From JAJCZB01 sp964350195 (GTDB lineage: Bacteria > Babelota > Babeliae > Babelales > Vermiphilaceae), in contig CAYGJB010000001.1 in NCBI GenBank assembly GCA_964350195.1, forward strand, positions 1 through 64,000: a DNA stretch of 64,000 nt, written 5' to 3'. Position numbers and translations under genes: made by a program. The notes below the pieces were generated by a model. That model was not told where the DNA came from, made no database searches, and worked only from the letters and a program-made list of their open reading frames with translations. The stretch's first letter is position 1. Each line of letters starts with the position of its first letter. This document shows positions 7,915-17,021 of this stretch, piece by piece.

Positions 7915-10900
7915 TCGAATGTTAGAACGTTTCAAAGAATACGTTAATGTTACCCGTTTCAATGCCATAAAGCTCTCTCTTTCTTCTCCGGAAAAGATTG
8001 CAGTGCTTTCATATGGTGAAGTTAAGAAAATTGAAACAATAAACTATCGTACTCTCAAACCAGAACGGGATGGTCTTTTCTGTGCTCGTATTTTTGGTCC
8101 AGTAAAAGACTGGGAATGTAATTGTGGTAAATACAAGCGCATGAAGCATCGTGGGGTTACGTGTGAAAAATGCGGTGTAGAAGTTATTCAGTCACGAGTT
8201 CGTCGTGAACGCATGGGGCATATTTCTCTTGTTGCTCCAGTCTGTCACATTTGGTTTTTGAAAGGGATTCCAAGCTTTTTAAGTTTAATATTGGATATGC
8301 CAGTTAAGGATATTGAGCGGGTTGTTTATTTTGATGCCTATATGGTCTCTAAGCAAGGAAAATCTCCTTATCCGCAAAAAACGCTTTTATCTACAACTGA
8401 GTATCTCAATTATACAGACGCTCATCCAGAAGATACTGAATTTCACGCGGATACAGGTGCTGAGGCTGTTCGCTTAGTATTGAAAGGTGTTGATCTTGGC
8501 TTTGAAATAGCTCGGTTGGAACAAGATTATCAAAAAACATCTTCTGTAGCTGTTCGTCATAAAATAATGCGCAGAATAAAAGCTTTATCAGGTCTTTTGC
8601 ATGCGAATTTGAAACCAGAGTGGATGGTGTTAACTATATTACCAGTGCTTCCACCAGATTTACGTCCTTTAGTTCCTCTTGAAGGTGGCCGCTTTGCAAG
8701 TTCAGATTTAAACGAGCTATATCGACGGGTTTTAAATCGTAATATACGTTTACAACGACTTATGGATATAGAAGCACCAGAAGTGATCATTAAGAATGAA
8801 AAACGAATGTTACAGGAATCAGTCGACGCACTTATTGATAATGGTCGCCGTGGACAACCTGTTCGTGGATCTAATCGTCGTCCTTTAAAATCTTTAAGTG
8901 AAATGCTTCGTGGTAAGCAAGGTCGTTTCCGTCAAAATTTACTTGGTCGTCGAGTGGATTATTCAGGTCGATCAGTGATTGTAGTTGATCCTGAGCTTCA
9001 TATGGATTACTGTGGTATTCCAAAAACCATGGCTCTTGAGCTTTTCAAGCCGTACGTGTATGCCGGACTTATGGAATGGGAACTTGCCTCTAATATGCGC
9101 GTAGCTCGTCGTATGGTAGAAGAGTTATCGCCAGAAATATGGGATGTGCTCGAATCAGTTGTACAAGAGCGTCCAGTATTGCTTAACCGTGCTCCTACAT
9201 TGCATAGGCTGGGTATGCAGGCATTCTATCCGATTCTTGTTGAAGGTAAGGCGATCAAAATACATCCGCTTGTATGTTCTGCGTTTAATGCTGACTTTGA
9301 TGGTGATACCATGTCAGTTCATTTGCCATTGAATATGTATGCGCAGGATGAAAGTAAAAGACTTATTTTATCTACTAACAATATTTTGTCTCCTTCTAAT
9401 GGTCGCCCGGTGACGGTACCAGAACAAGATATGGTTCTTGGTCTTCACTATATGACTAAATTACGAGCAAATTCTGTGGGTGAAGGTATTACTTTTGCGA
9501 GTTCTCGTGAAGTAGTTCTTGCTTTTCAGCTACAAAAAGTTGAGCTACATACTCGTATTAAGTGTCGTTTAGATGGAAAAAATATTGTTGAGACCACCGT
9601 TGGGCGTGTGCTCGTACATGAGTCTCTTCCAAAAGGAAGCGATTTTAAGTGGGTAAATAAAGTATTGAAAAAGTCTGATGTAGCGCTATTAATTGAGCAA
9701 GTTTATTATCGCTTCGGTTCAAAGTTAACCGCTGTTTGTTTGGATAAAATCAAAAAATTAGGATTTTATTATGCCACAGTTAGTGGTATTTCTTTTTCTC
9801 TTTCTAATTTGATGATTCCAGATAAAAAAGAGCAAATTATAGCAAAGGCGGAAAAAGAAGTATTAAAAGCTGAAAAAATGTACATGGATGGGGCTATCAC
9901 TAACGGTGAGCGTAAAAATAAAATCATTAGTATCTGGGGTCATGCGACTGCCGATACCGCTACCGAAATGTATAAACATCTTGAGCTAGAAAACATAAGT
10001 GCATATGAAAACGTTGACAATAGTTTTAAGCCTTTTAATCCTATTTTTATGATGCTTGAATCAGGTGCTCGTGGTTCAAAAGATCAAATAAAGCAGCTTG
10101 CTGGTATGCGTGGTATGATGGCGAAGCCAACAGGTGAAATTATTGAAACGCCTGTAAAGACGAACTTTAAAGAAGGGTTACGGGTTTTTGAATACTTTAT
10201 TTCGACTCATGGTGCTCGTAAAGGTCAGGCGGATACTGCGTTGAAAACAGCAAACTCTGGTTATCTTACTCGTCGGTTAGTTGATGTGGCCCAAGATGTT
10301 GTGATTACGATGGAAGATTGTAAGACGCTTGGATATGTCACGATCGAAGATTTAAGGCAGGCGGGTGATATTATTTATCCTGCAGCAAGTCGAGTATATG
10401 GTCGAGTATTAGCAGCAGATCTCAAAGACCCAATAACTGGTCAATTGCTATTCAAGCAAGGTCATATTGTAGATCGCAAAGATATTCATATTTTAGAAAA
10501 TTCAGCCGTTTCAAAAATACTTGTTCGTTCTGTTTTGACATGTCAGGCAAAACGAGGTGTTTGTGCTCAATGTTATGGAACAGATCTTTCCAAGGGAAAG
10601 ATTGTTGATATTGGTTCAACGGTAGGTATTATCGGTGCACAATCGATTGGTGAACCTGGTACACAGCTTACTATGAGAACCTTTCACATGGGTGGTATTG
10701 CTAGTGGTTTAGGTGTGCAATCTTCTGTGGTTGCAAAAAAAGACGGTCGTGTGATTTTTTCTGGAGTTCGTACGGTAAAAAATAATGATGGACATAATGT
10801 TGTATTGAGCAGAAAGGCCAAGCTGGTTATTGAAACTCCTGATGGCCGAGAACTCCAATTTCAAAATATTGAATATGGTACCGTGCTTCTTGTACAGGAT

Positions 10901-12046
10901 AAGCAGGAAGTTAAAGAAGGAACAAAGCTAGCTGAATGGGATCCACACAGTAAAGTGTTGATTACAGAAAAGGCTGGTATTGTTAGGTACGTTGATTTGA
11001 TTGACAATGTGACTCTTCAAGAAAAGTTAGATGAGGCTACAGGCAAATCAAGCCATATGGTTACTGAAGCGCGAAGCGAAAAGTATCAACCAGCTTTAAG
11101 TATTGTTGATGAGGCTGGAGCGGAGCTTGCATATTACTTTTTACCAGCCAATGCAATTCTAAATATTGAGGATGGTGGTAAAATATCAGCTGGTGACGTT
11201 CTTGTTAAGATGCCTCGTGAAGAATCAAAAACATCGGATATCGCGGGTGGTTTACCTCGAATTGCAGAGCTTTTTGAAGCACGTATGCCGAAAGATCCTG
11301 CTATTATATCCGATATTGATGGTGAAGTAGTTATTGGAGGATTACATCGCGGATTAAGAAAAATATCGGTTGTGGCTGGTTCAGAATCGTATGACTATTT
11401 TGTACCGCGCGGTAAGCAGCTCAATGTCGTAAATGGTGAACATGTTGCTGCAGGTGATCAGCTTACAATTGGTACCCCGGTACTTCATGATATGCTTCGT
11501 ATTTTGGGACCAGACGTTGTTCAACGATATTTGGTTGATCAGATTCAGCAAATTTATAGTCTTACTGGCGTGAACATTAATGATCGTCATATGGAGATTA
11601 TTGTTCGTCAAATGATGCGTAAAGTGCGCATTGTTCATGCGGGAGATAGTGATTTTCTGATTGGAGATCGCGTTGATCGTATTCACTTTGCTGCAGTAAA
11701 TGCTGTATTGCGAGCTGAGGGTAAAAAAATAGCAGCTGCAAGGCCTATTATTATGGGTATTACGCAGGCTTCTTTGGGCACTGAAAGTTTTATTTCTGCA
11801 GCGTCGTTTCAAGAAACAACACGTATTCTGGCTGAAGCGGCGGTATCTGGGCAAGTAGATCGCCTGTATGGACTCAAAGAAAATGTTATTGTTGGTAAAT
11901 TGATTCCTGCGGGTACCGGTGTAAAATCATTTAGAGAAAAATATCTAGGTGACGATATATCAGAACTTGAAAAACGTGCGCAGCAAGAGGAACATAAAGA
12001 GTTTCAGGCTGAAAAATCACCAGGAATGCCTTTTTTAGGCGCGTAG
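7907..12046 (+). CDS. rpoC: DNA-directed RNA polymerase subunit beta'
   Basis: A 1379-residue beta' subunit. The N-terminal zinc ribbon has CNCGKYK and CEKCGVEV, the active-site loop is NADFDGDTM with the three Mg-binding Asp, and the bridge/trigger region includes GEPGTQLTMRTFH. The second zinc site includes CQAKRGVCAQCYG. The start is GTG 7907, with AAGGAG 7 nt upstream, giving MSNRMLERF; it overlaps the rpoB stop. The last codons and the TAG stop (12044-12046) lie inside the downstream tRNA-Val gene, an unusual overlap of 10 nt. Confidence 0.97.
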   Translation: MSNRMLERFKEYVNVTRFNAIKLSLSSPEKIAVLSYGEVKKIETINYRTLKPERDGLFCARIFGPVKDWECNCGKYKRMKHRGVTCEKCGVEVIQSRVRRERMGHISLVAPVCHIWFLKGIPSFLSLILDMPVKDIERVVYFDAYMVSKQGKSPYPQKTLLSTTEYLNYTDAHPEDTEFHADTGAEAVRLVLKGVDLGFEIARLEQDYQKTSSVAVRHKIMRRIKALSGLLHANLKPEWMVLTILPVLPPDLRPLVPLEGGRFASSDLNELYRRVLNRNIRLQRLMDIEAPEVIIKNEKRMLQESVDALIDNGRRGQPVRGSNRRPLKSLSEMLRGKQGRFRQNLLGRRVDYSGRSVIVVDPELHMDYCGIPKTMALELFKPYVYAGLMEWELASNMRVARRMVEELSPEIWDVLESVVQERPVLLNRAPTLHRLGMQAFYPILVEGKAIKIHPLVCSAFNADFDGDTMSVHLPLNMYAQDESKRLILSTNNILSPSNGRPVTVPEQDMVLGLHYMTKLRANSVGEGITFASSREVVLAFQLQKVELHTRIKCRLDGKNIVETTVGRVLVHESLPKGSDFKWVNKVLKKSDVALLIEQVYYRFGSKLTAVCLDKIKKLGFYYATVSGISFSLSNLMIPDKKEQIIAKAEKEVLKAEKMYMDGAITNGERKNKIISIWGHATADTATEMYKHLELENISAYENVDNSFKPFNPIFMMLESGARGSKDQIKQLAGMRGMMAKPTGEIIETPVKTNFKEGLRVFEYFISTHGARKGQADTALKTANSGYLTRRLVDVAQDVVITMEDCKTLGYVTIEDLRQAGDIIYPAASRVYGRVLAADLKDPITGQLLFKQGHIVDRKDIHILENSAVSKILVRSVLTCQAKRGVCAQCYGTDLSKGKIVDIGSTVGIIGAQSIGEPGTQLTMRTFHMGGIASGLGVQSSVVAKKDGRVIFSGVRTVKNNDGHNVVLSRKAKLVIETPDGRELQFQNIEYGTVLLVQDKQEVKEGTKLAEWDPHSKVLITEKAGIVRYVDLIDNVTLQEKLDEATGKSSHMVTEARSEKYQPALSIVDEAGAELAYYFLPANAILNIEDGGKISAGDVLVKMPREESKTSDIAGGLPRIAELFEARMPKDPAIISDIDGEVVIGGLHRGLRKISVVAGSESYDYFVPRGKQLNVVNGEHVAAGDQLTIGTPVLHDMLRILGPDVVQRYLVDQIQQIYSLTGVNINDRHMEIIVRQMMRKVRIVHAGDSDFLIGDRVDRIHFAAVNAVLRAEGKKIAAARPIIMGITQASLGTESFISAASFQETTRILAEAAVSGQVDRLYGLKENVIVGKLIPAGTGVKSFREKYLGDDISELEKRAQQEEHKEFQAEKSPGMPFLGA

Positions 12047-12111
12047 CTCAGTGGTAGAGCGCTGCTTTGACGTAGCAGAGGTCAGCGGTTCGATCCCGCT
12101 CGTGCCTACCA
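12037..12111 (+). tRNA. tRNA-Val(GAC), overlapping the rpoC stop
   Basis: The acceptor AGGCGCG (12037-12043) pairs with CGTGCCT (12101-12107) with one G-T pair. The D-arm is GCTC/GAGC, and anticodon stem 12062-12066/12074-12078 presents GAC at 12069-12071. Discriminator A12108 and encoded CCA 12109-12111 close it. The rpoC stop TAG occupies tRNA positions 8-10, so the acceptor strand is also rpoC coding sequence (codons Gly-Ala). The loop has G37-T38 instead of the usual A37, but the identity is otherwise clear. Confidence 0.92.
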
Positions 12112-12180
12112 TTTTAGGAAGTAATGATATTGAGAACTATTTGGAAATATGATTCTATACTATAGCGTAAGAGGTTGATT

Positions 12181-12450
12181 GTGGTATTACACAAAGAAGA
12201 AAAAACAAAAATTATTTCCAATTTTGGAAACAATGTTCAGGACACAGGATCAACAGCAGTGCAAATAGCGTTGTTAACGAAGCGTATCAACGATTTAACT
12301 GAGCATTGCAAAATAAATGCAAAAGATTTTAGTTCACGACGTGGTTTACTTAAATTAGTATGCAAGCGTAAGCGTTTATTACGTTATCTCATGGATACTA
12401 ATGAAGCAAAGTATAAAGATCTTATTGGTCAACTTGGTCTTCGTAAGTAA
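12181..12450 (+). CDS. rpsO: Ribosomal protein uS15
   Basis: An 89-residue S15, the exact usual length, with the DTGSTAVQIALLTKRI motif near residue 20 and the SSRRGLLKLVCKRKRLLRYL rRNA-binding helix. The GTG at 12181 is preferred over TTG 12175 because AAGAGG ends 6 nt before it and the protein then begins at the family position. It binds 16S rRNA helices 20-22 early in 30S assembly. It precedes pnp, the conserved rpsO-pnp pair. Confidence 0.95.
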   Translation: MVLHKEEKTKIISNFGNNVQDTGSTAVQIALLTKRINDLTEHCKINAKDFSSRRGLLKLVCKRKRLLRYLMDTNEAKYKDLIGQLGLRK

Positions 12451-12492
12451 TCCTACGATTCGTGAATCACACCTTAATTACTGTAGGTTCTA

Positions 12493-14580
12493 ATGGCAAA
12501 AACGTATAATTTAGATGAGTTTAATTACAAAGCAGAGCTTGGAAAGTACGCACAGCAAGCGAATGGAGCAGTTTGGCTACAAAGCGGTGGTACCGTTATT
12601 TTAGCAACGGCTGTTTCAGCTCCATCGAAAGAGTTTCTTGGCTTTTTTCCTCTTACTGTTGAATATAGAGAACAGTTTGCAGCAGGAGGAAAAATACCTG
12701 GTGGCTACTTCAAACGGGAAGGTAAGCCCTCTGATCAAGAAGTGCTCACTGCGCGTCTTATTGATAGAGCTTTGCGGCCATTATTTCCTGCTGATTATTT
12801 TGATCAAGTACAGGTAATTTTGACGGTATTCTCCGTTGATAAAAATAATCCACCATCTGCTATGGCTTTAACGGCGGCATCTATTGCCTTATCAGTTTCA
12901 AATATTCCCTTTTTAGAACCAGTTTCTGGTATTGAATTGGTGAGAATAGATGGCAAATGGATTACAAACCCAACGTATGATCAAGGAAAAAATTCTGATG
13001 GTCGCGTTGTTGTTGCTGGTACGAAAGATGGCATTGTCATGGTTGAAGGCCTAGGCAATGAGCTTTCTGAAAAAGATTTTCTTGATGTGATGTTTGATGG
13101 TCATAAAAGCATAGAAAAAATTGTTGCATGGCAGCAAAAAATGCAGGATGAATGCGGTCAACCTAAAGAGGCACCAGAAATTTCATATGACTTTGCAGAA
13201 TGGCGCAAAAAAGCTGATTCTTTTCTAACTGCAGATCAAATTAAAACTATTTGTGACGTAGATAAGCCTGTTCGTGACGCTAGACTTAAGAAATTGCGTA
13301 CAGACTTTATCGATGCTAATGCAGCTGAATTAGAGTCAACAGATACCCCTAAATCTGTTGCAAATTATCAATTTGATTCTGCGCTACAGGACAAATTAAC
13401 TGCGTATATGTTTACTGAAGATAAGCGAATCGATGGTCGCGCATTTGACGAGATTAGAAAGATTATTGTTGAGGTTGGCCTTCTACCGAATACTCATGGT
13501 TCTGCTATGTTTCAACGTGGACGTACTCAAGCATTAGTATCAGTAACCTTGGGCAGCGGCGATGATGAGCAGCGCACGGAAACTTTGATGGGTGAAGATG
13601 GAGACTTTGACGGGTCATTCATGCTTCATTATAATTTTCCACCATATTCTGTTGGTGAAGCGCGTTTCATGCGTGGACCTGGTAGACGTGAAGTTGGTCA
13701 TGGTAATCTAGCCGCTTCAGCTCTTAAGTATGTTCGTCCAAGTAAAGAAGAGTTTCCATACACTATCCGTGTAGTATCCGATATTCTTGAATCTAACGGT
13801 TCTACATCAATGGCTACTACCTGTGGCGCAACGATGGCACTTATGCAGGCCGGCGTTCCCATTAAAAAAATGGTAGCGGGTAATGCATCAGGTCTTGTTC
13901 GGAGTGCAGATGGTCAATTTAAAATACTCTCTGACATAACAGGATTTGAAGATGCATTTGGCTTGATGGACTTTAAAGTAGCGGGTACTGATGAAGGTAT
14001 TACTGCTGTTCAAATGGATATTAAGCACAAGGGTGGTTTAACACGTGACATTTTTGAGCTTGCTCTTGAGCGGGCTAAAAAGGCTCGTTTGCATATTCTT
14101 GATAAAATGCGTGAAGTTATGACCAAACCAAGTGCAGAGCTTTCAGCATTGGTACCGCGTGTTACAAGCTTCAAAATCAATACTGAAAAAATTGGTGCTG
14201 TTATTGGTTCTGGTGGCAAAACAATTCGAGAGATTATTGCAGAAACCGGCACAAGCATCGATATTGATCCTGATGGAACGGTTAAGATCTTTGGGGATGT
14301 TAATGCAAAAACTGATTTGGCAATCAGATGGGTTAAGACATTGGTTGGTCAGATTGATCAAGGTAGCATTTTTACTGGAAAAATTCGCAGACCGGCCGAT
14401 TTTGGCTTATTTGTAGAATTAGTTCCTGGTGTTCAGGGTCTTGTTCATATTTCTAATATTCCTAAAGATAAACAACGAACATTCACCAAAGATTATCAAA
14501 TGGATGATGAAGTTCGTGTTGAGGTATTAGACTATGATGATTCTAATGGACGTATTAGCTTACGAATTGTAGATAAATAA
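12493..14580 (+). CDS. pnp: Polyribonucleotide nucleotidyltransferase (PNPase)
   Basis: A 695-residue phosphorolytic 3'-5' exoribonuclease. Two RNase PH-like domains flank a helical domain. The second has the phosphate-binding GRREVGHGNLA region and GFEDAFGLMDFKVAG, keeping the two Asp and Lys equivalent to E. coli D486, D492 and K494. A KH domain (IGAVIGSGGKTIREI) begins around residue 560 and an S1 domain (GKIRRPADFGLFVEL) around 620. It works in mRNA turnover, here next to rph, another phosphorolytic RNase. Confidence 0.97.
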   Translation: MAKTYNLDEFNYKAELGKYAQQANGAVWLQSGGTVILATAVSAPSKEFLGFFPLTVEYREQFAAGGKIPGGYFKREGKPSDQEVLTARLIDRALRPLFPADYFDQVQVILTVFSVDKNNPPSAMALTAASIALSVSNIPFLEPVSGIELVRIDGKWITNPTYDQGKNSDGRVVVAGTKDGIVMVEGLGNELSEKDFLDVMFDGHKSIEKIVAWQQKMQDECGQPKEAPEISYDFAEWRKKADSFLTADQIKTICDVDKPVRDARLKKLRTDFIDANAAELESTDTPKSVANYQFDSALQDKLTAYMFTEDKRIDGRAFDEIRKIIVEVGLLPNTHGSAMFQRGRTQALVSVTLGSGDDEQRTETLMGEDGDFDGSFMLHYNFPPYSVGEARFMRGPGRREVGHGNLAASALKYVRPSKEEFPYTIRVVSDILESNGSTSMATTCGATMALMQAGVPIKKMVAGNASGLVRSADGQFKILSDITGFEDAFGLMDFKVAGTDEGITAVQMDIKHKGGLTRDIFELALERAKKARLHILDKMREVMTKPSAELSALVPRVTSFKINTEKIGAVIGSGGKTIREIIAETGTSIDIDPDGTVKIFGDVNAKTDLAIRWVKTLVGQIDQGSIFTGKIRRPADFGLFVELVPGVQGLVHISNIPKDKQRTFTKDYQMDDEVRVEVLDYDDSNGRISLRIVDK

Positions 14581-14609
14581 ACTACAACCATTATGTTTAG
14601 AGGGATGTT

Positions 14610-15401
14610 ATGAAACGACAAGATGGACGAGAATACAATCAATTACGCCCTCTCAAGATAACTCACAATATTTATGAATATGCGCCAGGCTCAGTTTTAA
14701 TTGAGCTTGGCAAAACTAAAATACTTTGTGCGGTAACGCTACAGCCTTCTGTACCTTCGTTTTTACGTGGTCAGGGGTTGGGGTGGCTTACCGCTGAGTA
14801 TGCGCTTCTTCCAGCGTCTACTCAAGCACGAACGCAGCGCGAAATTTCTGTTATGCGTCGACAACATAGATCTGTGGAAATTTCTCGACTTATCGGTAGA
14901 TCATTGCGATCCATTGTAAATTTTTCTGCACTTGGAGAGCGTACGATTTATATAGATTGTGATGTTCTTCAGGCGGATGGTGGTACCCGTACCGCTTCAA
15001 TAACCGGAGCTTATGTGGCCCTTGTTATGGCGGAAAAAAAATGGAAAGCAGAACGAATTATTAATTCTAATATTATTACACAATCGTTAGCAGCCATTTC
15101 TGTGGCAGTCATGCAAAATGGTTTATTGGTTCTTGATCCTGACTATATTGAAGATAGTAATGCTATTGCAGATATTAATTTTTGCATGACGCATACGGGA
15201 GAGGTTGTTGAAGTTCAGGGTGGCGCAGAACAGTCACCAATTTCGTGGCAGAAAATGAACGAGGCAGGACTTCTTGCTCAGGATGGTATTAGAACTATTG
15301 CTCGAGCATTAAAAAACGAGCCTACTGCACAGATCAATAATACGAATACACGAGTGCCGTTTTTTAGTCTATCAAATCGACAAAAACAAGATAATAAATG
15401 A
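14610..15401 (+). CDS. rph: Ribonuclease PH
   Basis: A 263-residue enzyme that trims tRNA 3' ends using phosphate. The core shows LTAEYALLP, ISRLIGRSLRSIV and DCDVLQADGGTRTASITGAY, all family signatures. The C terminus is about 25 residues longer than E. coli Rph, with an Asn/Gln-rich tail. GAGGGATGTT precedes the ATG. All tRNAs in this window encode CCA, so Rph probably only exposes it. The stop overlaps the next gene as ATGA. Confidence 0.95.
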   Translation: MKRQDGREYNQLRPLKITHNIYEYAPGSVLIELGKTKILCAVTLQPSVPSFLRGQGLGWLTAEYALLPASTQARTQREISVMRRQHRSVEISRLIGRSLRSIVNFSALGERTIYIDCDVLQADGGTRTASITGAYVALVMAEKKWKAERIINSNIITQSLAAISVAVMQNGLLVLDPDYIEDSNAIADINFCMTHTGEVVEVQGGAEQSPISWQKMNEAGLLAQDGIRTIARALKNEPTAQINNTNTRVPFFSLSNRQKQDNK

Positions 15402-16336
15402 ACGAAGTTCATACGGTATTAAAAAGCAGTAAGCAGAGCTTACAGTTGTTAAAAAAACCAATAATTTGTTTATCGGGATATTCCTATCCCCTTTTGTTTG
15501 GCCGTGCGTTTGCGCAACAAATGGCGAAATCTTTGGGTTATACATTGTCATACCAAAATGTGCAAAATGATAATTCTGGTGCTGCTATGGCATCTTTGCG
15601 AACAACATTTCTTGGTCAAAAACATTGTTATTGGCTTGGTTCGATTGATAATATAGGAAAAAAACAGCAGCAAGAGTGGCTATCGTTTCTTGAGCAATAT
15701 AATGGACCCCATATTCTTCTTTTTTTTGGTCAAAATCTGCTGAAGAATAAACAAGAGAATTGGAATATCATTTCATTGCCAGAAGACGTAGGGTTGCCTG
15801 TGTTTAAGAATATGGCTCAATTTTTTGAGGCTCGAGAAGCGTCTTTTGAGCAAATTTTATTTCGACAAAGTGAAAAAATTACGTTAGATACAGCCTATCT
15901 TTTCCTTCAATATGCGCAAGTGGTTGGGCAAAATAGTAAGCAGTTTGCAACGGATTGGCTACCGGATATGATAGTGTCGGAAGTTTCTTTATTTGCTCTT
16001 AGTCAGGCTTTGTTTGATAGAAATAAAACAGTATTTTTTTCTCTGTGGGGTCAGATGGCGCATAGATATTCGGTACCTTTTTGGACTACTTTTTGGTCTG
16101 AACAGTTATGGCGTGCGTATGCGTATATTCGATTTCAGAAATTAAAAAAAATTTCTGAAGCAAAGAAAATAGGATATCGATTGCCGTTTTCCTTTTTGAA
16201 TAGAACTTGGAGAAGCTATTCTCTAGAGAGACTCAAAAAAGCACATAATTTTTTATACGAGATTGATCATCAAGTTAAAAACGGCGGTGACGCTTTTGCA
16301 CTTGATCTCTTTTATGCAATTTTTTTATTGCAATGA
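15398..16336 (+). CDS. Probable DNA polymerase III delta subunit (HolA-like)
   Basis: A 312-residue cytoplasmic protein with no strong motif. The overall pattern fits HolA. An N-terminal part begins IICLSGYSYPLLF where HolA binds its target, with the Walker A lost as in most delta subunits. A middle part has a long helical run. The C-terminal third reads LSQALFDRN, PFWTTFWSEQLW, SYSLERLKKAHNFLYEIDHQVKNGGDAF, like the helical collar region with its D..LK.G signature. Delta loads the sliding clamp. It overlaps rph by 4 nt. Recognition is by pattern only; it could be an unrelated helical protein. Confidence 0.5.
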   Translation: MNEVHTVLKSSKQSLQLLKKPIICLSGYSYPLLFGRAFAQQMAKSLGYTLSYQNVQNDNSGAAMASLRTTFLGQKHCYWLGSIDNIGKKQQQEWLSFLEQYNGPHILLFFGQNLLKNKQENWNIISLPEDVGLPVFKNMAQFFEAREASFEQILFRQSEKITLDTAYLFLQYAQVVGQNSKQFATDWLPDMIVSEVSLFALSQALFDRNKTVFFSLWGQMAHRYSVPFWTTFWSEQLWRAYAYIRFQKLKKISEAKKIGYRLPFSFLNRTWRSYSLERLKKAHNFLYEIDHQVKNGGDAFALDLFYAIFLLQ

Positions 16337-16350
16337 GTTTGTAGTAGTTC

Positions 16351-17013
16351 TTACTTTTGTTTACCTACAAGCCGTTCAGGCTGAATGATGCCACCTGAAA
16401 TAATCATTGCCATAGCCTCTTGGCGGGTTAGATCTACTGATCTAAAATCACTTTCAGATAAGATTACGAAATAACCACTTGTTGGGTTGGGCGTTGTAGG
16501 GATGAAAATATTAAAAAATTTATTTCCTTGTTCAGGTGCAATGCTATGAGGAAGCTCGCTGGTAAGAAAGCCAAGACTATAAATTCCTTTGCGGGGAAAC
16601 TCTACTAAAATAACTTTTTTAAATGTTATTTTATCTTGCACTGAAAAGGCATGTACGAGTTGTTTGATGCCAGAGTATACTGGGCGAATGAGTGGTATTT
16701 TAAAAAGAAGTTCTTCTAACTGTCCAATCAGTTTTCTAAGAACAAGTGTTCTTATGACTAATCCAAAAAGCACAACGCCAAGAAGTAGCAAGAAAAGCTG
16801 ATTCGCCATCGCTTTGTAGGGAATAGTTGATATGAAAATAATGGGATGAGCAAAAAATTCTTGTACTGGTCTTAGCCAGTTAATAATAAGCCGGGCAGAT
16901 AGCATGAAAAGGCCAACGGTAAGTGTGAAAGGGAGAATTGTTAAAAGACCATTAAGAAATGCACGACTAAGATAATGGCCGATAGCGTCAAAAAAAGATC
17001 GATTTTTAGACAT
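16351..17013 (-). CDS. DUF502 family membrane protein
   Basis: A 220-residue protein with two membrane segments (about residues 15-40 and 70-95), then a soluble domain. Family signatures are ITFKKVILVEFPRKGIYSLGF and FIPTTPNPTSGYFVIL, with EAMAMIISGG near the end. Members are widespread in Gram-negative bacteria and plants; the function is unknown and a channel-like or envelope role has been suggested. It is the last gene of the cdaA-like/ybbR/glmM group, starting 8 nt after glmM ends, so it is probably cotranscribed. It is separated from the convergent preceding gene by only 14 nt. Confidence 0.85.
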   Translation of the reverse strand: MSKNRSFFDAIGHYLSRAFLNGLLTILPFTLTVGLFMLSARLIINWLRPVQEFFAHPIIFISTIPYKAMANQLFLLLLGVVLFGLVIRTLVLRKLIGQLEELLFKIPLIRPVYSGIKQLVHAFSVQDKITFKKVILVEFPRKGIYSLGFLTSELPHSIAPEQGNKFFNIFIPTTPNPTSGYFVILSESDFRSVDLTRQEAMAMIISGGIIQPERLVGKQK

Positions 17014-17021
17014 AAATACCT

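Noticed and set aside
12130..12161. A promoter TTGAGA ... TATACT before rpsO
   Set aside because: The spacer is 20 nt; support is too weak to list.
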